The notes under the pieces: model-generated | The model's input: the letters and a program-made list of their open reading frames with translations, nothing else | Database searches by the model: none | Told to the model about the DNA's origin: nothing | Assembly: GCF_000341025.1 (NCBI RefSeq) | Contig: NZ_ANBF01000177.1 | Coordinates: 17,826-51,553, forward strand | DNA length: 33,728 nt | Direction: 5' to 3' | Source: Nocardiopsis salina YIM 90010 | Lineage (GTDB): Bacteria > Actinomycetota > Actinomycetes > Streptosporangiales > Streptosporangiaceae | Shown: positions 1 through 10,137 of the stretch, in pieces | How the letters are laid out: each line of letters opens with the position of its first letter | How positions within the stretch are numbered: position 1 is the first letter of the stretch | Program-made: the position numbers and the translations under genes

Positions 1-1675
<1,675 letters not shown>

Positions 1676-1727
1676 GCCCCGGCCGTCCCCAGTCCGCACC
1701 AGTCCCTCCAGCACGAAGAGGCCCCCA

Positions 1728-2987
1728 GTGAAAGCCCTCGTTCTCGGCGGCGGAGGCCGCGAGCACGCACTCGTCCGAGCCCTGTCCCTGGACCCGGGCA
1801 TCACCGACCTGCACAGTGCCCCCGGCAACCCGGGCATCTCCGAACTGGCCGAGAACCACGTCATCAACGTGACCGACGGCCTCGCCGTGACCGAACTGGC
1901 CGCGCGGATCCGCGCCGAGCTGGTCGTCATCGGGCCGGAGGCGCCGCTGGTGTCGGGGGTGGCCGACGCCCTGCGCGACCGCGGTATCCCGGTGTTCGGC
2001 CCCGACCGCGACGCTGCCCGCCTGGAGGGTTCCAAAGCCTTCGCCAAGGAGGTCATGGAAGCCGCGGGCGTGCCCACCGCCAGGGCGCGGGTGTGCCGTA
2101 ACGCCGGCCAGGTCGCCGAGGCTCTCGACGCCTTCGGCCCGCCCTACGTGGTCAAGGACGACGGCCTGGCCGCGGGCAAGGGCGTCGTGGTCACCGAGGA
2201 CCGCGCGGCCGCCGAGCTGCACGCCCGCGAGTGCGGTGGCCGGGTGGTCGTGGAGGAGTTCCTCGACGGGCCCGAGGTGTCGCTGTTCGTGCTGAGCGAC
2301 GGCAAGCACGCGCTCCCGCTGCTGCCCGCCCAGGACTTCAAGCGCGCCCACGACGGAGATCTGGGCCCCAACACCGGCGGCATGGGCGCATACGCCCCGG
2401 TGCCGTCGGCCCCGCCCGGGCTCACCGACGAGGTGATGGGCTCGGTCGTTCGTCCCACGCTCGTGGAGATGAACCGCCGCGGCGCCCGCTACCAGGGGCT
2501 GCTGTACGTGGGGCTGGCCCTGACGTCGAAGGGCCCGCGTGTGGTCGAGTTCAACGCGCGCTTCGGCGACCCGGAGACGCAGGTGATCCTGGACCGCCTG
2601 TCCACTCCGGTCGGCGCGGTCCTCCAGGCCACCGACACCGCCGGGCTCGGCGCGATCGGTTCGCTCAACTGGAAGCCGGGTGCGGCCGTGACCGTGGTGG
2701 TCGCAGCCGAGAACTATCCGGGCGCCCCGGTCAAGGGCGACCTCGTGCACGGCCTGCACGCCGCCAACGCGCTCGAGGGCGCCTACGTGCTGCACGCGGG
2801 CACGTCCTGGGCGCCCGACGGCGGGGTGAAGTCCAACGGCGGCCGCGTCCTGAACGTGGTGGGCACCGGCGCGGACCTGCGCCAGGCCCGCGACCGAGCC
2901 TATGAGGCGGCCTCGCGCATCGAGCTGCGCGGGTCGTTCCACCGCACCGACATCGCCGAACGCGCCGCCGCAGAGCTGCAGGACTGA
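1728..2987 (+). CDS. purD: Phosphoribosylamine-glycine ligase PurD
   Basis: ATP-dependent joining of glycine to 5-phosphoribosylamine, giving GAR, the second step of de novo purine synthesis. The protein has 419 residues, typical of the family. It begins MKALVLGGGGREHAL, the nucleotide-binding N-domain signature, followed by an ATP-grasp fold with VVKDDGLAAGKGVVV, EEFLDGPEVSLF and NARFGDPE. The start is the GTG at 1728, where family similarity begins, with an AAGAG element at 1715-1719. It sits between purA and purC on the same strand; only 10 bp separate its stop from purC, which supports an operon. Confidence 0.97.
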   Translation: MKALVLGGGGREHALVRALSLDPGITDLHSAPGNPGISELAENHVINVTDGLAVTELAARIRAELVVIGPEAPLVSGVADALRDRGIPVFGPDRDAARLEGSKAFAKEVMEAAGVPTARARVCRNAGQVAEALDAFGPPYVVKDDGLAAGKGVVVTEDRAAAELHARECGGRVVVEEFLDGPEVSLFVLSDGKHALPLLPAQDFKRAHDGDLGPNTGGMGAYAPVPSAPPGLTDEVMGSVVRPTLVEMNRRGARYQGLLYVGLALTSKGPRVVEFNARFGDPETQVILDRLSTPVGAVLQATDTAGLGAIGSLNWKPGAAVTVVVAAENYPGAPVKGDLVHGLHAANALEGAYVLHAGTSWAPDGGVKSNGGRVLNVVGTGADLRQARDRAYEAASRIELRGSFHRTDIAERAAAELQD

Positions 2988-2997
2988 AGGGGGCACC

Positions 2998-3903
2998 ATG
3001 AGCGGTTTCGTGGTCAGACCGGAGCCCGTCCGGGTCGAGGGCCTCACACATCTGCACACCGGCAAGGTGCGCGACCTCTATTCCACCTCTGACGGCCTCC
3101 TGGTCATGGTGGCCAGTGACCGCATCTCGGCCTACGACTGGGTGCTTCCCACCGAGATCCCCGGCAAGGGGCGCATCCTGACGCAACTGTCACTGTGGTG
3201 GTTCGAACGCTTGGGCGACCTGGTTCCGAACCATGTGGTCTCCGACGTCCCTCCCGAGGGTGCACCCGCCGACTGGGCGGGCCGCACCCTGGTGTGCAGA
3301 CCCCTGGAGATGGTGCCGGTCGAGTGTGTGGCCCGGGGACACCTGGCAGGCTCCGGTCTGGCCGAGTACCGGGACGACGGCACAGTGTGCGGGGTCCCGC
3401 TCCCGGACGGACTCACCGACGGGTCCCTGCTGCCCGCACCTGTCTTCACGCCCGCGGTCAAGGCCGAGGTGGGCGAGCACGACGAGAACGTCTCCTTCGA
3501 CGCCGTGGCGTCCGTGCACGGAACGGCCCTGGCCTCGGAGCTGCGCGACATCACGCTGCGCCTGTACGAACGGGGCCGGGAGATCGCCGCGGACCGCGGT
3601 GTGATCCTCGCCGACACCAAGTTCGAGTTCGGCCGCGGCCAGGACGGTTCCCTGGTGCTGGGCGACGAGGTCCTGACCCCCGACTCCTCGCGCTACTGGC
3701 CGGCCGACGAGTGGGTGCCGGGCAAGCCGCAGCCCTCCTTCGACAAGCAGGTCCTGCGCGACTGGCTCACCTCGGACGCCTCCGGCTGGGACCGCGCGTC
3801 GGAGACCCCGCCGCCCGCGCTGCCCGACCACGTGGTGGAGCGCACTCTGGACCGCTACACCGAGATCCACCGGCGGTTGACCGGCGAAGCACCCTCTCTG
3901 TGA
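2998..3903 (+). CDS. purC: SAICAR synthetase PurC
   Basis: Phosphoribosylaminoimidazole-succinocarboxamide synthase, which couples CAIR and aspartate using ATP. At 301 residues it belongs to the longer form common in actinobacteria and yeast. Recognisable motifs are HTGKVRDLY near the N-terminus, SDRISAYDWVLPTEIPGKG, the PVECVARGHLAGSG block and ADTKFEFG, the conserved nucleotide/Mg-binding segment. The ATG at 2998 follows a GAAGGGGG ribosome-binding site that overlaps the purD stop codon. It is the last gene of the purA-purD-purC run. A 369 bp gap with its own promoter candidate separates it from the next gene. Confidence 0.97.
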   Translation: MSGFVVRPEPVRVEGLTHLHTGKVRDLYSTSDGLLVMVASDRISAYDWVLPTEIPGKGRILTQLSLWWFERLGDLVPNHVVSDVPPEGAPADWAGRTLVCRPLEMVPVECVARGHLAGSGLAEYRDDGTVCGVPLPDGLTDGSLLPAPVFTPAVKAEVGEHDENVSFDAVASVHGTALASELRDITLRLYERGREIAADRGVILADTKFEFGRGQDGSLVLGDEVLTPDSSRYWPADEWVPGKPQPSFDKQVLRDWLTSDASGWDRASETPPPALPDHVVERTLDRYTEIHRRLTGEAPSL

Positions 3904-4272
3904 GCCGTCTTGGGTCAGTGATTCAGCGCACGAGGGCGCCGTTTCACTTTCGAGACCGCGTATGGTGGTGTGCGTCGTGCGCGCCGACCCCCGGTCGGCA
4001 GCCACGCGTTCGGCATCCCTGGTCTTTCCCGTCAGACGAATACCACTTTGAGCGTTTGCCGGGACTCTATCCGCGTTCCGCGGGTATACCACGTTCTGGG
4101 TCTGTCACACGCGATCCGTTGCTATAGGGTCATCGTGAGTCACCGGCTCACTGGCCGCGCAGGTCAAGCGCAAGATGGTCGCAACGTTCCAGGGGAAACC
4201 CGCGTCTCAACGGACATAGGCGAAACCCGACGAGGGTGGACCTTTCACCACATCTGCCTGACGAAGGAGCAC
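3904..4272 (+). other. Long intergenic leader between purC and murA-like gene
   Basis: This 369 bp region carries no convincing gene. The reading frame of the downstream gene stays open through it from 3970, but the translation shows no family similarity until 4273. It contains the promoter candidate at 4102-4130 and then a leader of about 135 nt. I could not assign a known riboswitch to the leader. Confidence 0.5.
4102..4130 (+). promoter_or_regulatory. Candidate promoter of the murA-like gene
   Basis: CTGTCA at 4102-4107 (four of six to TTGACA), a 17 bp spacer and TAGGGT at 4125-4130, a common actinobacterial -10 form. It predicts a transcript starting near 4137 and a long leader before the ATG at 4273. 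Based on motif inspection only. Confidence 0.4.
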
Positions 4273-5574
4273 ATGAGCATGGGCCAGGAGGTTCGTTACC
4301 GCGTCCGCGGCGGGCGCCCCCTCAGCGGAACAGCGTTCATCCAAGGCGCGAAGAACGCCGTCCTGCCGATGATCGGGGCCGCGCTCCTCGCGGCCAAGGG
4401 TCGCACCGTGCTGCGGAACGTCCCCGTCATCGAGGACGTCTACCGCGCCCTGGAGCTCGCTGAGCACATCGGCGCCAAGGTGGCTTTCCACGAGGAGGAG
4501 CGCACCGTCGTCATCGACGCGTCGCAGCTCAACGATCCCGAGCGCGCTGTCCTTCCGGCGGACATCGCGGCCAAGTTCCGAGGCTCCGTCCTCTTCGTCC
4601 CCGCGCTGATGCACCGCACCGGCTCGGCCCGTATCGAGGGTGTGGGCGGCTGCAACCTCGGCAGCCGCAACCTGGACTTCCACTACCGCGGCTTCGCCCG
4701 TCTGGGCGCCGAAGTGACCGAGGACGCCGAGCGCAACCACATCAACGTGGAGGCCTCCAACCTCCGCGGTGGCCGCCTCTACCTCGACACCCCGTCGCAC
4801 ACGGGTACCGAGAACCTCCTCATGGCGGCCGTGCTCGCTCCGGGCACCACCGTCATCGAGCACGCGGCCCTGGAGCCCGAGGTCCTCGACGTCATCGACT
4901 TCCTCACCGCCATGGGCGCGAAGATCAGCGGCGGCGGCACCGGCCTCATCACCGTCGAGGGTGTCGACGAGCTCACCGCTGTCGAGCACACGATCATGTC
5001 CGACCGCATCGACGCCGGTGTGTTCGCCATGACCGTGGCCGCCACCGGTGGCGATGTCAGCCTTGTCGGCGCGCACCTGGACCACCTGGGTGTGGCCCGC
5101 TGGAAACTCGAGCAGATGGGCGTGGGCTTCTCCCAGGAGGGCGCGGTCCTGCACGTTCAGCGCGACCCGTCCGTGCCGCTGCGCCCGATCAACGCAGTCA
5201 CGTCGCCGTTCCCCGGCTTCGCCACGGACCTCCAGTCGCCGCTGATGGCCCTGGCCACGATGGCCGACGGTGAGAGTTACATCCACGAGGCGATCTACGA
5301 CGGCCGGTTCGCCCTGGCCGACGAGCTCAACAAGATGGGCGCCAAGATCGAGGTCGAGGGCACCCGCGCGATCGTGCACGGCTTGAGCGAGCTGCGCGGT
5401 GCCGAGGTCATAGCACACGACCTCCGCACCGGTGCGGCCCTGGTCCTCGCCGGACTGGTCGCCGAAGGTGAGACAATCGTTGCGCCCGGTTATCTGGTGG
5501 ACCGCGGCCACGCCCAGTTCGCGACACGCCTGGCCGCTCTCGGAGCGGACGTGGAGCGCGTGAACGTCTCCTAG
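4273..5574 (+). CDS. murA: UDP-N-acetylglucosamine 1-carboxyvinyltransferase (MurA family)
   Basis: EPSP-synthase-fold enzyme that transfers enolpyruvate from PEP to UDP-GlcNAc, the first committed step to peptidoglycan. The protein is 433 residues. GAKNAVLP near residue 25 carries the conserved Lys, and GGCNLGSRNLDFH carries Cys127, equivalent to the fosfomycin-target Cys115 of E. coli. This differs from the Asp form of Mycobacterium tuberculosis. The C-terminal half has FPGFATDLQSPL and the DLRTGAALVLAG block. AAGGAG at 4264-4269 leaves only 3 nt to the ATG at 4273 but 9 nt to an in-frame ATG at 4279, so either may be used. From memory it looks unlike the main Streptomyces MurA sequence, so it may be one of two paralogues. 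Confidence 0.88.
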   Translation: MSMGQEVRYRVRGGRPLSGTAFIQGAKNAVLPMIGAALLAAKGRTVLRNVPVIEDVYRALELAEHIGAKVAFHEEERTVVIDASQLNDPERAVLPADIAAKFRGSVLFVPALMHRTGSARIEGVGGCNLGSRNLDFHYRGFARLGAEVTEDAERNHINVEASNLRGGRLYLDTPSHTGTENLLMAAVLAPGTTVIEHAALEPEVLDVIDFLTAMGAKISGGGTGLITVEGVDELTAVEHTIMSDRIDAGVFAMTVAATGGDVSLVGAHLDHLGVARWKLEQMGVGFSQEGAVLHVQRDPSVPLRPINAVTSPFPGFATDLQSPLMALATMADGESYIHEAIYDGRFALADELNKMGAKIEVEGTRAIVHGLSELRGAEVIAHDLRTGAALVLAGLVAEGETIVAPGYLVDRGHAQFATRLAALGADVERVNVS

Positions 5575-5590
5575 GTCGTAAGCGCAGATC

Positions 5591-5628
5591 AAGCCGGGGT
5601 GGGAGGTCCCCTCCCACCCGGGCTTTCG
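5591..5628 (+). terminator. Terminator downstream of the murA-like gene
   Basis: A 16 bp inverted repeat with one mismatch: the left arm at 5591-5606 starts AAGCC and ends GGGAGG, the right arm 5610-5625 starts CCTCCC and ends GGGCTT, with a 3-nt loop. It lies 17 bp past the stop codon and is followed by a short T run. Confidence 0.75.
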
Positions 5629-5769
5629 GCGTTGTTGTGGAAAACGATCTTCCTGGGCCCCGCACAATGGGTACGATCTCGGCAATCATGCCGTGACAGA
5701 GATCGGGTCGGGAAAACCAGTGGGCGCACATAGTGAAGAGCGTGGAATGGTAGCGGGGAGCAGCCCGAG

Positions 5770-7089
5770 GTGAGTGCCCAGCGTACTGGCGATTTGACGA
5801 TCGGCGTCATAGGACCCCATGAGGTGGTCGAGCGCGTCATGCTCATGGGTCCGGGGTCCACGGGACCCCTCAACGCCAGACTCATCGCCGCCGCGTACCG
5901 AGACGAGCAAGAGGCGACGGACAAGGTCGTCAGGCTGGGTTCGGCGATCGACGCGTACCTGTTCGCCAGCCCTGTGCCGTACGAGTTCGCACGGAAGGCC
6001 GGCGTCCTGACGATGCCGGCGACCTTCGTGCCGCTCGGCGGAGCCAGCCTGCACGAGGCCCTGCTCCGAGCGACCTTGGACGACCGCTTCGACCCGACCA
6101 GAGCCAGCCTCGACGTGCTCGGTCGCGCGGACGTGGTCGAGGCCTACTCCGAGGTCGATCTACCGGTCGACGGCATCCACGTCCACGAGGAACTCACCAA
6201 CACCGCGCAGCTGACCTCGTTCCACGAGGGGCTGTGGCGCCGTAAGGCCACGAAGATGGCGATCACGTGCGTGCGCGGGGTCGCCGAGCGCCTGGAGGCC
6301 ATCGGTGTGCCGGTGATCCGTCTGCGTCCCACCAACGCCGGTGTGCGCAGCGCCCTGCAGACCGCTGGTCTGTTGGGAGCGCACCACCGCCTGGAGGAGG
6401 CCCAGCTCGGGGTGGTCGTGGTCGACGTGCCCACGCTGCGCGACTCCTCCCGGCGTTCGACCCCGCGTTACTGGCGCGAGGAGCTGCGCCTGTCGCTGCA
6501 CCGCCTGCTGCTGCAGGAGGCGCACCGCATCAACGCGACCGCACACCGGTTGGACGACCACTCGTTCATGATCACGGCGACCCGTGGTTCCTTGGTGACG
6601 GCGACCGAGGGTTTCCGCCAGCCGCCGTTCGTCGAACGCATCAAGGCCGAGCTGGGGATCGCGATCGAGGTCGGTATCGGCATGGGCCGCACCACCCAGG
6701 ACGCCGAGACCCACGCACGAGCCGCCCTGAACCGCGCTCAGGCGTCGCGTCAGAGCTTCGCAGTGGACCGCGAGGGGCGTTCCCTGGTCCCGGCCCAGCG
6801 CGCGCCCGCACGGCAGTCCTCGGAGCCGCTGCGCACAAAGGGCCGCGAAACCCTGATGCGGTTGTCGGAGAAGATCGCCGAGGAGGACGGACCGCTCGTC
6901 GTGGATGCCGAGAACGCCGGACGCATGCTCGGGGTCACCTCGCGCACCGCCCGGCGTCTGTTGCGCACGCTGGTGGAGGAGGGCCTCGCCTGGCCCCTGC
7001 CGCCCAACCGCACGTTGCAGCCGGGGCGTCCGCGCCAGCTGTACCGGCTGATCATCGAGAAGCTGGACAAGGACGCGGCGGGCAAGTAG
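5770..7089 (+). CDS. Transcriptional regulator with degenerate GGDEF-like domain and C-terminal winged helix
   Basis: A 439-residue cytosolic protein starting at GTG 5770, with GGGGAG at 5755-5760 as ribosome-binding site. The N-terminal ~180 residues are an alpha/beta sensor-like region I do not recognise. Residues ~225-320 hold a nucleotidyl-cyclase-like fold: a helix with EELRLSLHRLLLQEAHRIN, then an IEVGIGMGRTTQDAETHARAAL segment, the pattern seen in degenerate GGDEF and GTP-cyclohydrolase-III-like domains. No GGDEF active-site motif is visible, so it is probably a ligand sensor rather than a cyclase. Residues ~365-430 form a winged helix (MLGVTSRTARRLLRTLVEEG, then a basic wing GRPRQLYRL). 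It is transcribed alone, bounded by terminators on both sides. Target genes and ligand are unknown. Confidence 0.7.
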   Translation: MSAQRTGDLTIGVIGPHEVVERVMLMGPGSTGPLNARLIAAAYRDEQEATDKVVRLGSAIDAYLFASPVPYEFARKAGVLTMPATFVPLGGASLHEALLRATLDDRFDPTRASLDVLGRADVVEAYSEVDLPVDGIHVHEELTNTAQLTSFHEGLWRRKATKMAITCVRGVAERLEAIGVPVIRLRPTNAGVRSALQTAGLLGAHHRLEEAQLGVVVVDVPTLRDSSRRSTPRYWREELRLSLHRLLLQEAHRINATAHRLDDHSFMITATRGSLVTATEGFRQPPFVERIKAELGIAIEVGIGMGRTTQDAETHARAALNRAQASRQSFAVDREGRSLVPAQRAPARQSSEPLRTKGRETLMRLSEKIAEEDGPLVVDAENAGRMLGVTSRTARRLLRTLVEEGLAWPLPPNRTLQPGRPRQLYRLIIEKLDKDAAGK

Positions 7090-7114
7090 CCGGCCGCTCC
7101 CGGCCACACACGTA

Positions 7115-7146
7115 GGGGGTGCCTCCCGAGCGGAGGCACCCCCTCT
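7115..7146. terminator. Bidirectional terminator between convergent genes
   Basis: A perfect 12 bp stem, GGGGGTGCCTCC (7115-7126) and GGAGGCACCCCC (7132-7143), with a 5-nt loop. It lies between the regulator stop on the plus strand and the aminotransferase stop on the minus strand, so it could serve both. Confidence 0.8.
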
Positions 7147-7174
7147 GTCGTCCGGGACGTCTGCGTCCGGTCCC

Positions 7175-8254
7175 TCAGCGCCGCTTGGGGTACTGGGTGG
7201 CCACGGACAGCAGGATGTCGTTCTCCTCCGGCGTTCCGATGCTGACGCGGGCGCCCTCGCCGTCGAAGGGGCGCACGGAGACGCCGACCTCGGCGCACGC
7301 CGCGGCGAAGTCGAGGGTGTCGCCGTCCAGCCGCAGCCAGACGAAGTTGGCCTCGGTCGGAGGCACGGTCCATCCGGCGTCGAGGAGGGCGTCGCGCACT
7401 CGGTCGCGTTCCTTGACGGTGGCGGCCACACGCTCCAGGAGCTCGTCCTCGGCAGCGAGAGAGGCCACGCCTGCGGCCTGGGCGAGATGGTTGACCGCGA
7501 ACGGGACCAGGGTCTTGCCGACGGCGGCGGCGACGTGCGGGTGTGCGACGAGGAAGCCCAGGCGGACCGCGGCCAGGCCGTAGGCCTTGGAGAAGGTGCG
7601 CAGGACCGCCACGTTGGGCCGGTCGCGGTAGAGATCGAGACCATCGGGCACGGAGGGGTCGCGGACGTACTCGCGGTAGGCCTCGTCGAGGACGACCAGG
7701 ACGTGGTCGGGCACGCGGTCGAGGAAGGCGGCGAGCTCTTCCTCGCCCACGGTGGTGCCGGTGGGGTTGTTCGGGTTGCAGACCAGGACCATACGGGTCC
7801 GCTCGGTGATCGCCTCGGCCATGGCGTCGAGGTCGTGGGTCTCGCCCCGCAGGGGAACCCTGACGGAGGCCACACCGGAGAGCTCTGCGAGCAGCGGGTA
7901 GGCCTCGAAGGAGCGCCAGGCGTAGACGAGTTCCGCGCCGGGTTCGCCGACGGCCTCGAGGAGCTGCTGGAGCAGGCCGACCGATCCGGCGCCCAGCGCA
8001 AGGTGGTCCTCGGGGACACCCAGGCGCCCGGCCAGGGCCGAGGTGAGTTCAGCTGCCCCGGGGTCGGGATACCGGTTGAGCTCGGCGGAGGCGCGCGTTA
8101 TGGCCTCGCGTACCGACGGGAGCGGGCCGTGGGGGCTCTCGTTGGAGGACAGTTTGATCGAGCGCCCGTCAGGACCGACGACCTTCTTCCCGGGCTTGTA
8201 AGCCGGGATGCTCTCCAATACGGACCGCAGATATGGCGGTTTCGACTCCGACAC
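7175..8254 (-). CDS. Histidinol-phosphate/aromatic amino acid aminotransferase (HisC/Pat family)
   Basis: A 359-residue PLP-dependent class I/II aminotransferase. NPNNPTGT at 160-167, D190 (pyridine-nitrogen Asp), FSKAYGL with the PLP-binding Lys223 and the carboxylate-binding Arg231 are all present. The sequence, especially [10 protein letters not shown] and the EENDILL tail, resembles the stand-alone actinobacterial Pat proteins (M. tuberculosis Rv3772 type), which use phenylpyruvate and other aromatic keto acids. No other his gene is nearby, which also favours Pat over a HisC of the histidine operon. The substrate cannot be settled from sequence. Translation starts at GTG 8254 with AGGAAGGA upstream. 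It is divergent from the lipoprotein gene and shares a 104 bp promoter region with it. Confidence 0.88.
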   Translation of the reverse strand: MSESKPPYLRSVLESIPAYKPGKKVVGPDGRSIKLSSNESPHGPLPSVREAITRASAELNRYPDPGAAELTSALAGRLGVPEDHLALGAGSVGLLQQLLEAVGEPGAELVYAWRSFEAYPLLAELSGVASVRVPLRGETHDLDAMAEAITERTRMVLVCNPNNPTGTTVGEEELAAFLDRVPDHVLVVLDEAYREYVRDPSVPDGLDLYRDRPNVAVLRTFSKAYGLAAVRLGFLVAHPHVAAAVGKTLVPFAVNHLAQAAGVASLAAEDELLERVAATVKERDRVRDALLDAGWTVPPTEANFVWLRLDGDTLDFAAACAEVGVSVRPFDGEGARVSIGTPEENDILLSVATQYPKRR

Positions 8255-8358
8255 CTTCGTCCTTCCTCAATACTTTGTGCTAACCCCGAATCACGCTGAG
8301 CGACTGGGGTCGGTCACCGCTCCCAGCGGCAATATTGCACAGACGAGGAGATAACACC

Positions 8359-9117
8359 ATGCGTTCACGTCATCGCCCCCCACACTCCCACCAGGTCGAC
8401 GCTGGTCACAAGGGACACCGTGTAGACATCCGGTCATCCGCCCAGCAACCGCGAGGGGTGCACGCGGCGGCCGCTGCGGTCCTGGCTCTGGGGCTCACCG
8501 CGTGCGGCGGCGGGGGTGCCGAGGAACAGGGTTCCGCCGAAGAACTGCACGAGGCCCAGCTCCTGCAGTTCCAGGACGTCACCCAGGTGGCGGACGGGGG
8601 TGAGGCCGGTACCTACTCCGAACTGACCACCGTCCAGTACAGCGCGGAGGTCCGGGACGCCACCGAACTCGACAAACCCGAGTGCGTCGACGCCACCAAC
8701 CGCTGGTCCGGCCTCGACACGGTCCAGGACGCCCCGACCTCCGTGGCCAACTACGAGTGGGAGGAGGGGGCTGTCTCCAGCATGCTGCTGCAGATGGACC
8801 CCGAGCAGGCCTCCGACGCACTGGCGGAAGAGCCTCCGGCGGAGTGCGGGCAGTACACCGCCACCTACGAGGACGGCACGAGCTCCGACTACAGCATCGA
8901 CGACCTCGACGTGCAGGGCCAGGGAGACGAGTCGCGCGCCCACGCGATCGAGGTCGAGTCCGAGGGCGAGACGAGCACCATGCTCAGCCTGCTGTACCGC
9001 AACGGCGACGTGCTCGGCACGACCACCGTGATGGGGGAGGGCGACCTCGCAGGTTACGAAGAGATGCTGGTCGGCTTCACCGAAGCCGCCGTCGAGCGGC
9101 AGAACCAGACCCTCTAG
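8359..9117 (+). CDS. Secreted lipoprotein of unknown function
   Basis: A 252-residue protein with a lipobox LTAC (Cys49) after a hydrophobic stretch of Ala, Val and Leu (residues ~36-48). The mature part is acidic, with many Glu/Asp and paired cysteines (DKPECVDATNRW and PPAECGQY), suggesting an extracytoplasmic sensor- or ligand-binding-like domain. I do not recognise the family. ATG 8359 is favoured by GAGGAG at 8345-8350 with 8 nt spacing. This gives an unusually long polar n-region (~35 residues) before the hydrophobic core; a GTG at 8457 would remove it but leave no positive charge. It converges on the MauE-like gene with a 21 bp gap. Confidence 0.72.
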   Translation: MRSRHRPPHSHQVDAGHKGHRVDIRSSAQQPRGVHAAAAAVLALGLTACGGGGAEEQGSAEELHEAQLLQFQDVTQVADGGEAGTYSELTTVQYSAEVRDATELDKPECVDATNRWSGLDTVQDAPTSVANYEWEEGAVSSMLLQMDPEQASDALAEEPPAECGQYTATYEDGTSSDYSIDDLDVQGQGDESRAHAIEVESEGETSTMLSLLYRNGDVLGTTTVMGEGDLAGYEEMLVGFTEAAVERQNQTL

Positions 9118-9138
9118 CGAGGTGTGCCCTCCCCGTAC

Positions 9139-10137
9139 TCAGACCGGCCGGCCCGTGTCCAGGTCCGTCCAGGGCTCGCCGGACCGGTTCTCCACGGCCT
9201 CATGCAGCGTGCGCTCGGCCTTGGCGTCGTCGCGGAGCGCCGCCTCCTCGCGTGCAGCACGGCGTGGGGCCGGGAGTTTGCGGGGCGGGCCGGGCAGGGG
9301 CCGTTTCGAGACGGCCCCGTAGGTGGCCACCACGTCCTGGCTCTCGCGGTCCACGACGGATGCGCGCACCGCGGTGCGGCGCTTGCCGCCCGAGCGGACC
9401 GCGAAGACGACGTCGACCCTGCGTCCGTACCGCAGGCCGTCGTAGCGCAGGAACCTCCAGCAGCCGTACCGCCACTGGTCCTCCGGCTCCTCGGTCAGGA
9501 GCACGTGCCGGGTGGTCCGCCACACCTGGCTCCGGAACAGGCGGCGCCGCGCCCGGCGGCCCGGGTGGCGGCGCAGCTCGCACGGTTCCTTGCGCAGGTA
9601 CCGCGCGGCCAGGCCGCGCAGCTCGGGGCTGAGCGCGGCGAGCACGAGGAGTTGCAGGCCCAGGACGGCTGCGTGGGTCCAGGTGAACGAGGCCGCCACC
9701 TCCCACCCCGCGGGGGCCAGGCCGATCGTGGCCGCGGCTCCCGCGGCGAGCACGCCCGCCCGGGTGAGAGTACGCCACCCGACGGGTTCACGGCTGAGTC
9801 CGCCGAGGCACCCGCACCCGGCCTCCGGGTCACGGCGGCGCACGAGCAGGAGCACCGCCACGGCCCCGGCGAACAGGGCCACGGTCAGGGCCCGGGCGGT
9901 CTCGCCCAGGACACCGCTGTACAAGACGAGACCGACCGCCAGGACCGCTTCCAGCAGACCGACGGCAGCAGTGGCCGGGGTCCTCAACCTTTCGGGCAGC
10001 AGGACGCCGAGTCCGCCCCCTGATCGGCCCGGCACGAGTTTGGCGGCGGCCCCGAGGAACAGCAGCACCGCCAGGAGCGGCAGCTGGACCTCCCTGACGG
10101 CCTCGATGATCTGGTTCAGCTCGGCGGGCATGCTCAT
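9139..10137 (-). CDS. MauE/DoxX-like redox-associated membrane protein
   Basis: A 332-residue protein. The first ~170 residues hold four or five hydrophobic segments (about 19-36, 55-76, 82-99, 127-142 and 153-170) with the motif GCGCLGG at 107-113. This is the paired cysteine signature of the MauE methylamine-utilisation family, thought to act in disulfide handling of exported proteins. Residues ~175-332 are a basic cytoplasmic-looking extension that I cannot assign. The start ATG at 10137 overlaps the stop of the upstream gene (ATGA), so the two are translationally coupled. No mau structural genes are present, so its partner is more likely the coupled RlpA-like protein than an amine dehydrogenase (inference). 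Confidence 0.72.
   Translation of the reverse strand: MSMPAELNQIIEAVREVQLPLLAVLLFLGAAAKLVPGRSGGGLGVLLPERLRTPATAAVGLLEAVLAVGLVLYSGVLGETARALTVALFAGAVAVLLLVRRRDPEAGCGCLGGLSREPVGWRTLTRAGVLAAGAAATIGLAPAGWEVAASFTWTHAAVLGLQLLVLAALSPELRGLAARYLRKEPCELRRHPGRRARRRLFRSQVWRTTRHVLLTEEPEDQWRYGCWRFLRYDGLRYGRRVDVVFAVRSGGKRRTAVRASVVDRESQDVVATYGAVSKRPLPGPPRKLPAPRRAAREEAALRDDAKAERTLHEAVENRSGEPWTDLDTGRPV

Noticed and set aside
7175-8254. Annotating the aminotransferase as hisC of histidine biosynthesis
   Set aside because: No other his gene nearby and sequence details closer to actinobacterial Pat; left as HisC/Pat family.
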